Shown here: in pieces, positions 27,306 to 35,419 of the stretch
Layout: every line of letters starts with the position of its first letter
Position numbering within the stretch: the first letter of the stretch is position 1
Assembly (NCBI RefSeq): GCF_002100145.1
Contig: NZ_JXQD01000005.1
Coordinates: forward strand, 1 to 64,000
Direction: 5' to 3'
Length of the DNA: 64,000 nt
Origin: Vibrio sp. qd031
GTDB lineage: Bacteria; Pseudomonadota; Gammaproteobacteria; Enterobacterales; Vibrionaceae
Notes under the pieces: model-generated
Database searches by the model: none
Told to the model about the DNA's origin: nothing
The model's input: the letters and a program-made list of their open reading frames with translations, nothing else
Program-made: the position numbers and the translations under genes

Positions 27306-28553
27306 ATGGTTAATCAGCGCGTCATCGCGTCGATAATGGGGGGCTGGTTAATTGTTTTATTACTCACCTATCGCTCGTTCGAAACCGAGTTTGTTTTTTA
27401 CTGCAGTTGGATTGCTGGTGCGTTCATCACCGTTATGTACTTAGGAATAACGGCTTTAAAGATGACAATAGATAAGGTAACCGTTCAAGTAGGGACCTTT
27501 GTCATCTTGTGGTTCGCAATCGGACTCATGATCTCCCCTTCCGCTTATGACTTACATGAACATTTAAAAGTACTGGTTATCTCAACGTTCTATATGTGTA
27601 CGTCTGTAGCTATCGCAGAGTATCTAATCAAAAGTAGAATCAATCTAAAAAAGTATACCTTTGTTGTGCTAGTTACATGGACTGTCATCAACTTAGTACT
27701 ATTTGGATCATTCTTCTTCGAAATGTATATACCCGAAAAACATGATTTCTCTGGTGTTTTTCATGATAGGAACGTTTTTTCTATTACGACATTAATTGTG
27801 GTGGCCTTTGCGGTTAGCCACGCAGATAGATCATCGAGCAGCGTATGCCAATACGTTTTATATGTTTGTGTAGCTGTTTGCTTTGTAATGATTGTTATAT
27901 CTAAGTCTATTACTGGCAATCTTGGGATGTTTGTGTTGGCGTTTTTTTATTGTCAGCGTTACTCAGCATGGACCCGAGCCTTTGCATTAGGAGCTCTATT
28001 TTCAATTTTAGTTATAACGCTTCTCACTGAAAATCCTATTAGTGCAAGAGCTTCTAGGTTCGCTATGGCCGCAATGGGTGATATAGAGTCACTCAATACA
28101 AATGAAAGCGCTTTTCTAAGGCTTTACTTGATTAAAAGCGGTTTAGATTTGATCATGCAAAACCCTTGGTTTGGTGTAGGTCTAAACAACGCAAAAGAAT
28201 TTGTTGTTTGGCCAGATAGAGACTATGGCAGCTTTTTACACAATACTTATTTGGACATTTTTACGAGCGGTGGTTTACCCTTATTACTCGTTTATTATTG
28301 CCCCATTGTTTACAGCTTTGCAAGTTTAGTCCGCAACCGAAAACAGGTGAAAAGGCACTTAGGTAAAAACGATTATCACTTATGGAAGTTAGCGTTTAGT
28401 TGTATAAGCCTAAAACTGTTCTGTGACCTGACATGGACCACATACTTCGAATATTTCATGGTATTCAGTATTATATTCAGTATATATATCACCTTTAATC
28501 TTAAAAGGTCTTTAAGATTAAAAGCTTACGAAAAATCAACACCGAGCTTTTAG
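27306..28553 (+). CDS. wzy: O-antigen polymerase Wzy-like membrane protein
   Basis: This 415-aa protein has about ten to twelve hydrophobic segments and a large periplasmic loop. NPWFGVGLNNAKEF near 292 and SFLHNTYLDIFTSGGLPLLL near 310 are the Wzy_C-type motif with the conserved histidine. The ATG at 27306 has AGGAAGG upstream and is preferred over an adjacent GTG. It should polymerise repeat units in the periplasm. No wzz chain-length regulator is present in the window. Sequence families of polymerases and ligases overlap, so polymerase is assigned from its place in the wzx operon. Confidence 0.8.
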   Translation: MVNQRVIASIMGGWLIVLLLTYRSFETEFVFYCSWIAGAFITVMYLGITALKMTIDKVTVQVGTFVILWFAIGLMISPSAYDLHEHLKVLVISTFYMCTSVAIAEYLIKSRINLKKYTFVVLVTWTVINLVLFGSFFFEMYIPEKHDFSGVFHDRNVFSITTLIVVAFAVSHADRSSSSVCQYVLYVCVAVCFVMIVISKSITGNLGMFVLAFFYCQRYSAWTRAFALGALFSILVITLLTENPISARASRFAMAAMGDIESLNTNESAFLRLYLIKSGLDLIMQNPWFGVGLNNAKEFVVWPDRDYGSFLHNTYLDIFTSGGLPLLLVYYCPIVYSFASLVRNRKQVKRHLGKNDYHLWKLAFSCISLKLFCDLTWTTYFEYFMVFSIIFSIYITFNLKRSLRLKAYEKSTPSF

Positions 28554-28580
28554 TGCTTACTCTCAAATTGGACTATTAAT

Positions 28581-29678
28581 ATGATAAAAATCAAAATCTT
28601 ATATGTTGTAAGCACATTAGCTCGTAGCGGCCCAACCAATCAGTTACTGAACATTATCCGAAACCTCGATAAGGAGAGGTTTGACGCGACAGTCATTACT
28701 TTGTCACCGGAACCCCAAGACAGCCTCAAGGCTAAGTACGATGAGTTGGGCGTTGATGTAAAGACATTGGGATTATCGAGAATACAGGGGCTACTTCAAT
28801 CTAAAAAAAGACTAAAGCAGTTTATCAATAGTCTAGAGCCTTCAATCATTCACACGCAGGGCCTGAGAGCGGACACGTTGTTATCGAAGTTGGGCTCACC
28901 TGTGCCATGGGTCATGACCTCTAGAAATTACCCATTCGATGACTATCCAATGAAATTTGGTGCACTAAAAGGTCAATTAATGGCTTTGACACACATTTCA
29001 GCAATGAAAAAATGCCACCATGTTGTCGCATGCTCTAAAACAATTGCTAATCAACTTGGACAACATAACGTTGAAGCAACACCCATTCAAAATGGTGTGC
29101 ATATCGAGAATCACTCGCACACTAACAGTGAGGCTATTTTGCAGACCTATGAATCGCCCATATTCATTAGCGTCGGTAGCCTTATTGCACGTAAGAATAT
29201 GAGCTTGCTCGTTGATGCTTTTAACCAATATTTTCAACATCATAAAGGCAGCTTAGTCATCCTCGGAGATGGCCCAGAAAGAGCGACTCTAGAGTCTTTG
29301 GCTGATTCGGAGAGGATCCATATTCTTGGTTCTGTTGCCAATGTTAGAGATTACTTGCACGCTGCAGATTATTTTGTGTCGGCCTCTTTGTCTGAAGGCT
29401 TACCAAATACCGTCTTAGAGGGTCTTTCTGCTGGGCTTCCTGCGCTGCTTTCTGACATACCCTCTCATTTAGAAATCGAAAATGAATCCGCTCAATGTTC
29501 GACCATTTTTGCTTTAGACAGCAATACGGATGAACTTTTGGGGAAATTAACCGCTATTAATGAGATATTTGCCGCTGATGCTTCCAGTGAGGCTGAACAA
29601 CTAGCACATTCGGTGTTTTCTGCGCAGTCAATGTCAAAAAAATATCAGTGTTTATATCAAAGCTTAGTAAATAGTTGA
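28581..29678 (+). CDS. GT4 family glycosyltransferase
   Basis: This 365-aa GT-B enzyme starts KIKILYVVSTLARSGPTNQL, with the acceptor-domain loop. ISVGSLIARKNMSLLVDAFN near 198 begins the donor domain, followed by LVILGDGPER and SASLSEGLPNTVLEGLSAGL near 277 containing the E-x7-E motif. It is the second GT4 of the wzx operon and ends four bases into a possible TTG start of the next gene. The specific sugar is unknown. Confidence 0.86.
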   Translation: MIKIKILYVVSTLARSGPTNQLLNIIRNLDKERFDATVITLSPEPQDSLKAKYDELGVDVKTLGLSRIQGLLQSKKRLKQFINSLEPSIIHTQGLRADTLLSKLGSPVPWVMTSRNYPFDDYPMKFGALKGQLMALTHISAMKKCHHVVACSKTIANQLGQHNVEATPIQNGVHIENHSHTNSEAILQTYESPIFISVGSLIARKNMSLLVDAFNQYFQHHKGSLVILGDGPERATLESLADSERIHILGSVANVRDYLHAADYFVSASLSEGLPNTVLEGLSAGLPALLSDIPSHLEIENESAQCSTIFALDSNTDELLGKLTAINEIFAADASSEAEQLAHSVFSAQSMSKKYQCLYQSLVNS

Positions 29679-29686
29679 GAAATTCT

Positions 29687-30949
29687 ATGAGTGATTCATA
29701 CAACCCTTTAGAAAGAGCAATTGCCCGTATACTCGCGAGAACGCCAGCAATTAAACGTGTCATAAAGAATGGCTACTCAAGGCTTGTTTACCTTCGTTCG
29801 AAAAAGAACTATAAATCCAAATCTGACTATACAATCACGTGTATGAATGAAGAGGATCGCTGCGAAAGCTTTTTTGGCTATTTTGACAAATCTCCTGTCA
29901 ATAAAGATGGGTATTCACTGGTCCATAAAACTCGAGCCAGAACCGATCGTCTTCCTAACGCCAATGAAAGTATAGTTTTAGCGGTCATTGCTGCTAATGG
30001 ACAGACTCATTTTGAAGTCAAAACAAACACCTATAATTGGCAACAGGGCTCACGAGCACACTGGCTCGATAATGAGCACTTTATCTTTAATGATTATGAT
30101 GAAAGTAACACTCGTTACATTAGCCGCGTCTATTCTATAGCGTCAAAGCAAGAGATCCGCCGATTTGATCATCCCGTGCAAGACTCTTTTCAAGAGAGTT
30201 ACTTCTTATCTCTTAACTATCGTCGATTAATGGCCATGCGACCAGATTATGGCTATCGAAACTTACCCGCTCTCACACCAGAAGAAATGCAAGAAACGAG
30301 CAACGATGGGATCTGGAAAGTACAAATTGAGAGTGGGCAAAGCAAATTGTTACTTTCGATCGATGATGTAAAAGCAATTGATAGTGATCCAAGCTTTGAC
30401 AGTGCAACACATAAAATCAATCACATCAGTATCTCGCCTACGGGCAAACAGTTTATATTCCTCCATCGATACTTCACTGGTCAGCGAAGAGTCGATCGAT
30501 TGATGTTATCCACAGCAGACGGTCAAAGCGTGAAGACTTTAGCTTCTTTTGGCATGGTAAGTCATTGTTTTTGGGCTGATGAATCCACCATCTTAGGGTA
30601 TCTCCGTGGACCTGGCGGCAAAGATGCGTATTGGCTAATAGACGTCGAAACAGGGTCGATAACTCATTATGCAAACGGCGCTCTCGATGGGTATGGGGAT
30701 GGCCATCCTCATGTCGTCGGGGATTGGTTTATTACCGATACTTACCCCGATAAAGCGCGCATGCAAAAATTACTACTTTGTAACTGGAAGACAAGTGAAA
30801 TCAAGCCGATTGGTGAGTTTTTTCATGGCTTCAATTACAATGGCGAGACGCGATGCGATCTCCATCCAAGAATGTCTCCAGATGGGAAGTGTGTATATTT
30901 CGACTCGGTTTACACAGGTAAACGACAGCTGTTTAAGGTTAGTTTGTAG
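29687..30949 (+). CDS. Beta-propeller protein, oligogalacturonate-lyase-like
   Basis: This is a 420-aa protein without a signal peptide. It contains repeated WD40/PD40-like strands, e.g. ISISPTGKQFIFLHRY near 248 and LHPRMSPDGKCVYFDSVYTG near 387, consistent with a seven-bladed propeller. The histidines in GDGHPHVVGDWF near 342 and CDLHPR are placed like the metal ligands of PL22 oligogalacturonate lyases, so a uronate-active lyase or a glycan-binding propeller is possible. A cytoplasmic lyase inside a biosynthetic operon would be odd. ATG 29687 is chosen; TTG 29675 overlaps the previous stop. Similar genes turn up in O-antigen loci without known function. Confidence 0.55.
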   Translation: MSDSYNPLERAIARILARTPAIKRVIKNGYSRLVYLRSKKNYKSKSDYTITCMNEEDRCESFFGYFDKSPVNKDGYSLVHKTRARTDRLPNANESIVLAVIAANGQTHFEVKTNTYNWQQGSRAHWLDNEHFIFNDYDESNTRYISRVYSIASKQEIRRFDHPVQDSFQESYFLSLNYRRLMAMRPDYGYRNLPALTPEEMQETSNDGIWKVQIESGQSKLLLSIDDVKAIDSDPSFDSATHKINHISISPTGKQFIFLHRYFTGQRRVDRLMLSTADGQSVKTLASFGMVSHCFWADESTILGYLRGPGGKDAYWLIDVETGSITHYANGALDGYGDGHPHVVGDWFITDTYPDKARMQKLLLCNWKTSEIKPIGEFFHGFNYNGETRCDLHPRMSPDGKCVYFDSVYTGKRQLFKVSL

Positions 30950-31133
30950 TCGTAGCGTAGGGAGCGTTTTGGGTTTACTTTGTTTGCGTGCCCCGCACAT
31001 GCACTTGTGTGTTCACAAAATCCGTTGCGGAAAATAGACATTCAACCCGCTGTATTAATGCAGGTCATCGCATATCGCGTATTTAGATCCGCATTGCACA
31101 AAAAAATATAATTAGATTAAATTGGATTCAATA

Positions 31134-32138
31134 ATGAAATATTTGGTTACCGGTGCGGCCGGGTTCATCGGTAGTGCTGTCGCTGAGAAGCTGGTGTCTT
31201 TGGGACACGACGTCGTAGGCATAGACAACCTCAACGATTATTACGACGTGAGCTTAAAACAGGCAAGATTGCAGCGTATTGCGTCAGATAATTTCAACTT
31301 TGTTCAAATCGATATTGCGGATAATGCAGCTTTAGATGCTATTTTTAGTGCTCAAAGCATTGACCGCGTTATCCATCTTGCGGCTCAAGCGGGGGTTCGC
31401 TATTCGATCGAAAATCCACACGCCTACTCTAGTACTAACTTAGTAGGGCACTTAAACATTCTAGAAGCATGCAGAAACCACAAGATTGCACACTTGGTTT
31501 ATGCGTCCTCGAGTTCTGTTTACGGTCTAAATGAAAAGGTGCCATTTTCGACCTCCGATTCAGTTGATCACCCAGTTTCACTGTATGCTGCAACCAAAAA
31601 AGCGAATGAGTTAATGTCCCACAGCTATTCACATTTGTATGATCTGCCCACTACAGGGTTAAGGTTTTTCACTGTGTACGGATCTTGGGGACGCCCCGAT
31701 ATGGCACCTTTTATTTTCGCCAAAAATATATTCGCCGGAAAAACTATCGACATTAATAATAACGGCGACATGTGGCGTGATTTCACCCATGTAGACGATA
31801 TTGTAGAAGGCGTGGTAAGGATTGCTGATGTCATCCCTCACAGAAACAATGCATGGAAGGTAGAAACAGGCACACCAGCGTCAAGCTCTGCGCCCTATGC
31901 CGTTTACAACATCGGTAATGGCTCACCTGTTAACCTAATGGATTTTATTGAAGCCCTTGAGGGTGAGATTGGAATAAAAGCGAAAAAGAAGTTTAGGGAG
32001 ATGCAGCCCGGCGATGTGTATCGAACCTATGCAGATACTTCTGACTTATTTAAGGCGACCGGTTACCGCCCAAAAGTTACGTTAGCTGAAGGCGTCGCTG
32101 AATTCATTCGTTGGTATCGAAAACACTACGCTGTTTAG
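31134..32138 (+). CDS. NAD-dependent epimerase, UDP-glucuronate 4-epimerase-like
   Basis: This 334-aa short-chain dehydrogenase-type epimerase has the NAD loop TGAAGFIGSAVAEKL near residue 5. GIDNLNDYYDVSLKQARLQR near 32 is a hallmark of UDP-glucuronate 4-epimerases (CapI/Gla type). SLYAATKKANELM near 146 contains the YxxxK catalytic pair, and TVYGSWGRPDMAPF near 177 is the family signature. It would convert UDP-GlcA to UDP-GalA. The UDP-glucose dehydrogenase that supplies UDP-GlcA is not in the window. ATG 31134 is preferred over TTG 31122. UDP-GalA would be a logical substrate for the AsnB-like and propeller proteins of this operon. Confidence 0.85.
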   Translation: MKYLVTGAAGFIGSAVAEKLVSLGHDVVGIDNLNDYYDVSLKQARLQRIASDNFNFVQIDIADNAALDAIFSAQSIDRVIHLAAQAGVRYSIENPHAYSSTNLVGHLNILEACRNHKIAHLVYASSSSVYGLNEKVPFSTSDSVDHPVSLYAATKKANELMSHSYSHLYDLPTTGLRFFTVYGSWGRPDMAPFIFAKNIFAGKTIDINNNGDMWRDFTHVDDIVEGVVRIADVIPHRNNAWKVETGTPASSSAPYAVYNIGNGSPVNLMDFIEALEGEIGIKAKKKFREMQPGDVYRTYADTSDLFKATGYRPKVTLAEGVAEFIRWYRKHYAV

Positions 32139-32174
32139 AATCCTCAGCGCACTGTAACTCGAGTTAACCTTGAT

Positions 32175-32220
32175 GAGCTTACCCTTTCCCCATAAGATAA
32201 TGTGGCTAAAGGGTAAGCTC
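32175..32220. other. Perfect 13-bp inverted repeat after the epimerase gene
   Basis: GAGCTTACCCTTT (32175-32187) and AAAGGGTAAGCTC (32208-32220) are perfect inverted repeats with a 20-base loop. No T-run follows on the plus strand. It may be a Rho-independent-like end, an RNA stabiliser or the scar of a mobile element. It sits in a 282-base gap between the epimerase and the next glycosyltransferase, with no other feature seen. Confidence 0.7.
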
Positions 32221-32420
32221 ACTACTATTATGTGCAGGTATTACAGATAGACTTACGGGGGGAGCATTAGTACTTAACTTTGCGGATTATGTTGTTTTTC
32301 ATCCATTTTTCGGTACTATTCGACAAGTTTTTCTGGCCCGCATGTTCGTTAGGTAAAGGTTGTCTTTCAACGTGTAACGCAGCAAGTCAACACTTTTGTA
32401 ATCTACTGAGCTAAACATAA

Positions 32421-33239
32421 ATGAAGAAAAAAATCGCAGTAATCATGTCGGTTTATCATCAAGACTCACCGATTGATTTTGACCAAGCGTTACAAAGTAT
32501 TTTTGAGCAAACTTATCGTCACTTCGACATTTTTTTGCAAGTAGATGGCAAGATCCCAGAGGCGCTTAAATCCGTTATTTCGAAGTATGAATCACTCCAA
32601 AATGTTCACGTGTGTTATTCCGAGCAAAACTTCGGACTGGCCTTTCAGCTTAATCAAGCTATTGAGCGTGTCTTCAAACAAGATAAGTTTGGTTACATTG
32701 CAAGAATGGACGCCGATGATATTTGTGTTGCCGAGAGATTCGAACAACAAGTTGCATTTTTGTCCCAGCACCCAGATATAGCAGTGCTTGGAACTAGCGT
32801 TATTGAGTTCGATGAAGATGGTCATGAGTTTTACAAAAAGATGTCAGCGTCTCATAACGAGCTAAAAAGCAATATCATTAAGAGGTGTCCGCTTAATCAC
32901 CCAACGGTTATGTTCAATCTCAATAAAATTGAGCCACAAGACCTTCAATACAATAACCGATTGCTCAACACGCAAGATTACTATCTGTGGGTCGATCTGC
33001 TCTGCAAAGGCTACTTGTTCTCAAATTTAGAAAAACCATTGCTACGATTTCGAGTGAATTCACTATTCCATAAACGCAGAGGACTAAAAAAACTCAAAAA
33101 TGATTTCCGCTCTAGGATCTATGCGCTTAATAAACTTCACATCCACTCATTGACAAACTACTTCTACATAGCTGCATTAGTTGTGCTTAGGGTCAGTCCA
33201 ACTTTCATTAAAAAATTGGCTTACTCACGACTTAGGTGA
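32421..33239 (+). CDS. GT2 family glycosyltransferase
   Basis: This 272-aa GT-A enzyme has IAVIMSVYHQDSPIDFDQAL at the N-terminus, IFLQVDGKIPE near 37, and YIARMDADDICVAERFEQQV near 93 with the DxD motif. LNTQDYYLWVDLLCKGY near 187 is the catalytic-base region. It lies after a 282-base gap, so it may have its own promoter or be read through under RfaH control. It ends 54 bases from the convergent wecA stop. The protein has a basic, hydrophobic C-terminus that may associate with the membrane. Confidence 0.84.
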   Translation: MKKKIAVIMSVYHQDSPIDFDQALQSIFEQTYRHFDIFLQVDGKIPEALKSVISKYESLQNVHVCYSEQNFGLAFQLNQAIERVFKQDKFGYIARMDADDICVAERFEQQVAFLSQHPDIAVLGTSVIEFDEDGHEFYKKMSASHNELKSNIIKRCPLNHPTVMFNLNKIEPQDLQYNNRLLNTQDYYLWVDLLCKGYLFSNLEKPLLRFRVNSLFHKRRGLKKLKNDFRSRIYALNKLHIHSLTNYFYIAALVVLRVSPTFIKKLAYSRLR

Positions 33240-33293
33240 CCTGTTGTGTTTCCCTATCCCGATAAATTTTGATTACTAATCACCCTGCGATAG

Positions 33294-34355
33294 CTATCGG
33301 CTTCGCCATTCTCGTAGCTTTGCCGTTAGTACCCACACTCGCATTAGCAAATACAAATATAGAGCAAAGCATAATATAAACGCATAAAACATGATGTACT
33401 CTGGGACATCATAAATTTCTCCCACAATCCCAACGCCGGAAAAAGCAGCCGCGATCAAACAAATAATGGCAAGCGTTTGTCCAGAGCTTAAACCAATGCG
33501 CTGGAAAATATGATGTAGGTGCTCTCGATCGGGTTTAAACGGAGAGTTCCCACGTTTAACGCGACGGATCATAATGGCCGTCATATCCATAAGTGGTACG
33601 GCAATAAGCCAAAGTGCGGTCACTGGGCGCATTAAAGCTTGCTGCTCTTGACTGGACAGTAGCAGCAACCAGATCACTGTAAATCCGATCATCATACTCC
33701 CAGCATCACCCATAAATACCTTTTTCCGCTGACCGAATACCCCCATATTCAACATGATGTAGGGTGCGATAACCACCACTAATACTAGGCAGAAGTAGGC
33801 CAAATTATTTTGTCCATAATAGACCATTAACAGCCCCAACCCGCTAAATGTAACGGTAGACAAACCACCAAGAAGACCGTCGATACCATCAACCATATTA
33901 AAGGCATTAATGGCACCAACTACCGCAAAAATAGTGATCACATAGCCAAACCACCCTAATAGCCAGACACCGGTACCAAAAATGTTGCCAGCGGTATGAA
34001 GCTCTATTTGGCCTAGTACCATCATGGCAACCGACAATGCGGCTTGAACCAAAAAGCGGATTTTGAAGCTAATGTCGTATTTGTCGTCCAGTGCACCGAC
34101 AGCGACCAATATCACAATAGAAACAGCGTAGAGCTCGGTGTGCAGTAAAATGTCTTGATTGTTCATCAGAAAATAAATGACCGACAAGCATATTGAGATG
34201 CCTCCAACCAACGGGATTGCGCCTTGGTGGTGTTTACGATCATTTGGCTTATCAACCAAATTAATTTTTTTTGCGACCTTTCTAAGAAAAAAAAGCGAAG
34301 TAAGAGAAAAGAAGAAGATAAAAACAAGCTCAATGGGGTTGTATAAAGAAGGCAA
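33294..34355 (-). CDS. wecA: Undecaprenyl-phosphate GlcNAc-1-phosphate transferase WecA
   Basis: WecA starts O-antigen and related glycans by moving GlcNAc-1-P from UDP-GlcNAc to undecaprenyl phosphate in the inner membrane. This 353-aa protein has about eleven hydrophobic helices. LVDKPNDRKHHQGAIPLVGG near 33 and GALDDKYDISFKIRF near 87 are family motifs, NAFNMVDGIDGLLGG near 148 carries the catalytic aspartates, and PDREHLHHIFQRIG near 277 is the WecA/MraY histidine motif. The start is TTG at 34355. It lies between the two polymer operons, on the opposite strand to both. Confidence 0.95.
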   Translation of the reverse strand: MPSLYNPIELVFIFFFSLTSLFFLRKVAKKINLVDKPNDRKHHQGAIPLVGGISICLSVIYFLMNNQDILLHTELYAVSIVILVAVGALDDKYDISFKIRFLVQAALSVAMMVLGQIELHTAGNIFGTGVWLLGWFGYVITIFAVVGAINAFNMVDGIDGLLGGLSTVTFSGLGLLMVYYGQNNLAYFCLVLVVVIAPYIMLNMGVFGQRKKVFMGDAGSMMIGFTVIWLLLLSSQEQQALMRPVTALWLIAVPLMDMTAIMIRRVKRGNSPFKPDREHLHHIFQRIGLSSGQTLAIICLIAAAFSGVGIVGEIYDVPEYIMFYAFILCFALYLYLLMRVWVLTAKLREWRSR

Positions 34356-34862
34356 TACTGAATCTCTACAGAAAGTTTCGATGATTATAGAATGAGTCAG
34401 AACATCTTTAAAGATTAGCCTATGGCAAAGATCAAACTTTTGCTACAGCACGGTGCAGCCTTAAGTACATTTTAAATCCTACCAACAATGACTAAAGAGT
34501 GCCTGTAGTCTTTAAGTTATAGAAAGTGCGAGCAGAGATGAATGACTCAACGAATTTTCGACATTTAGCCGGCAGCCTATTTGACTTTATCCGCACATAA
34601 TCAGCCCGCTAGTTTTTCGTCATTGGTGAGCGGCTAGCAGCGATGGCAATTTGATTACAAAGAGTAATATTTAATTGCTGTCACGGGTGCTAATGGCTAA
34701 ACATTGTTCAATCCTGAGGGGTTACAACGGTTTAATTATATTTACCAAATAATATAGGCGATTGTTATTATTTAATAAATGTTGTAGTTAACCCTCTTTG
34801 TTACGTCCTATTTTAGACATTGACTATATGCGTGCGGATGCGCCATTTTGTGGTGGAGTATA

Positions 34863-34891
34863 TAGAAAACGTACGGCGTTTCGTCTATAAT
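34863..34891 (+). promoter_or_regulatory. Putative promoter of the kps-rml-man-sulfation operon
   Basis: TAGAAA (34863-34868) and a perfect TATAAT (34886-34891) are separated by 17 bases. Transcription would start about 25 bases before the hairpin that precedes ops. Confidence 0.65.
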
Positions 34892-34921
34892 TGCGCCCCA
34901 TACAATTTACATCTGCAGCAT

Positions 34922-34951
34922 TTAGGGGCTTTACCTAATGGCGGTAGCGTG
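34922..34951 (+). promoter_or_regulatory. JUMPstart hairpin with exact ops element (kps operon)
   Basis: TTAGG (34922-34926) pairs with CCTAA (34934-34938) around a 7-base loop; one base later GGCGGTAGCGTG (34940-34951) is a perfect ops element. This is the binding signal for RfaH, a NusG paralogue that prevents premature termination in long surface-polysaccharide operons. It supports reading the following 29 kb as one transcriptional unit. Confidence 0.92.
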
Positions 34952-35017
34952 CCCAATTGTGAGGTATCATCACTTGCAAAGGGGCCTTCAGTAAAGACGC
35001 ACTAAGACTCAATTATT

Positions 35018-35419
35018 ATGATTATTATTAAGCACTTCAAACCAATGAGTTTGGGGGCAATCGCTGTGCTACTTCTATCTGCCTGTAGTAGTCAGCCACG
35101 TCAGGTACAGGCAACCATTCCACTCGTTCCACCTAAGGCCATTGTTGGCAGCCCTATTGCCCAGCAGTATTGGGGTGCACTAGCTTTGCCCTCTACCAAG
35201 GTGATAGAACGTCAAGAGCAGGACATTCAAGTCAGTGAGATGTTTACCTCAGCCCTTGGATTGACCTGTCGCAAGCTTACGGTATTTTCCGACACTCAGC
35301 CTCCATCAGAGCGCGTTGCCTGCTCTCAACCCATTGTTGACGAGCAAGGCCAAGAGTATGAACAATGGATTTTGACCAAACCGATTGTTCATAGCGCGAC
35401 CGCAGTAGAGATTAATTGA
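35018..35419 (+). CDS. Small lipoprotein preceding the capsule exporter
   Basis: This 133-aa protein has a type II signal peptide: a basic N-terminus, a hydrophobic core, then LLSAC with the lipobox cysteine at residue 23. The mature part contains LGLTCRKLTVFSD near 87 and VACSQP near 107, whose two cysteines might form a disulfide in the periplasm. I do not recognise a named domain. Because it is the first gene after ops and its stop overlaps the kpsD-like ATG by one base (TGATG), an accessory role in capsule export at the outer membrane is likely. Confidence 0.8.
   Translation: MIIIKHFKPMSLGAIAVLLLSACSSQPRQVQATIPLVPPKAIVGSPIAQQYWGALALPSTKVIERQEQDIQVSEMFTSALGLTCRKLTVFSDTQPPSERVACSQPIVDEQGQEYEQWILTKPIVHSATAVEIN

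Larger units (their letters stand above)
34356..35017. other. Intergenic regulatory region between wecA and the kps operon
   Basis: This 662-base gap is AT-rich in its middle (34660-34820), a likely target for H-NS-type silencing. It contains the promoter at 34863-34891 and the hairpin/ops element at 34922-34951. A 61-codon frame at 34820-35005 runs across the promoter and ops site and is rejected as a gene. A wecA promoter must lie in the left part but I could not pick one. Confidence 0.65.

Noticed and set aside
30669..31037. 122-codon plus-strand frame overlapping the propeller gene
   Set aside because: It lies in another frame of a well-supported gene and its predicted protein has no domain; most likely a shadow.
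20589..33239. Phage or integrative element as carrier of the AT-rich block
   Set aside because: No integrase, tRNA attachment site or flanking direct repeats were seen; AT-richness is typical of O-antigen genes.
33288..33299. Palindrome CGATAGCTATCG across the wecA stop codon
   Set aside because: A 6-bp arm without loop or T-run; not a convincing terminator or binding site.
34820..35005. 61-codon open frame upstream of the capsule operon
   Set aside because: It runs over the promoter and the exact ops element, has no ribosome binding site, and its product has no recognisable features.
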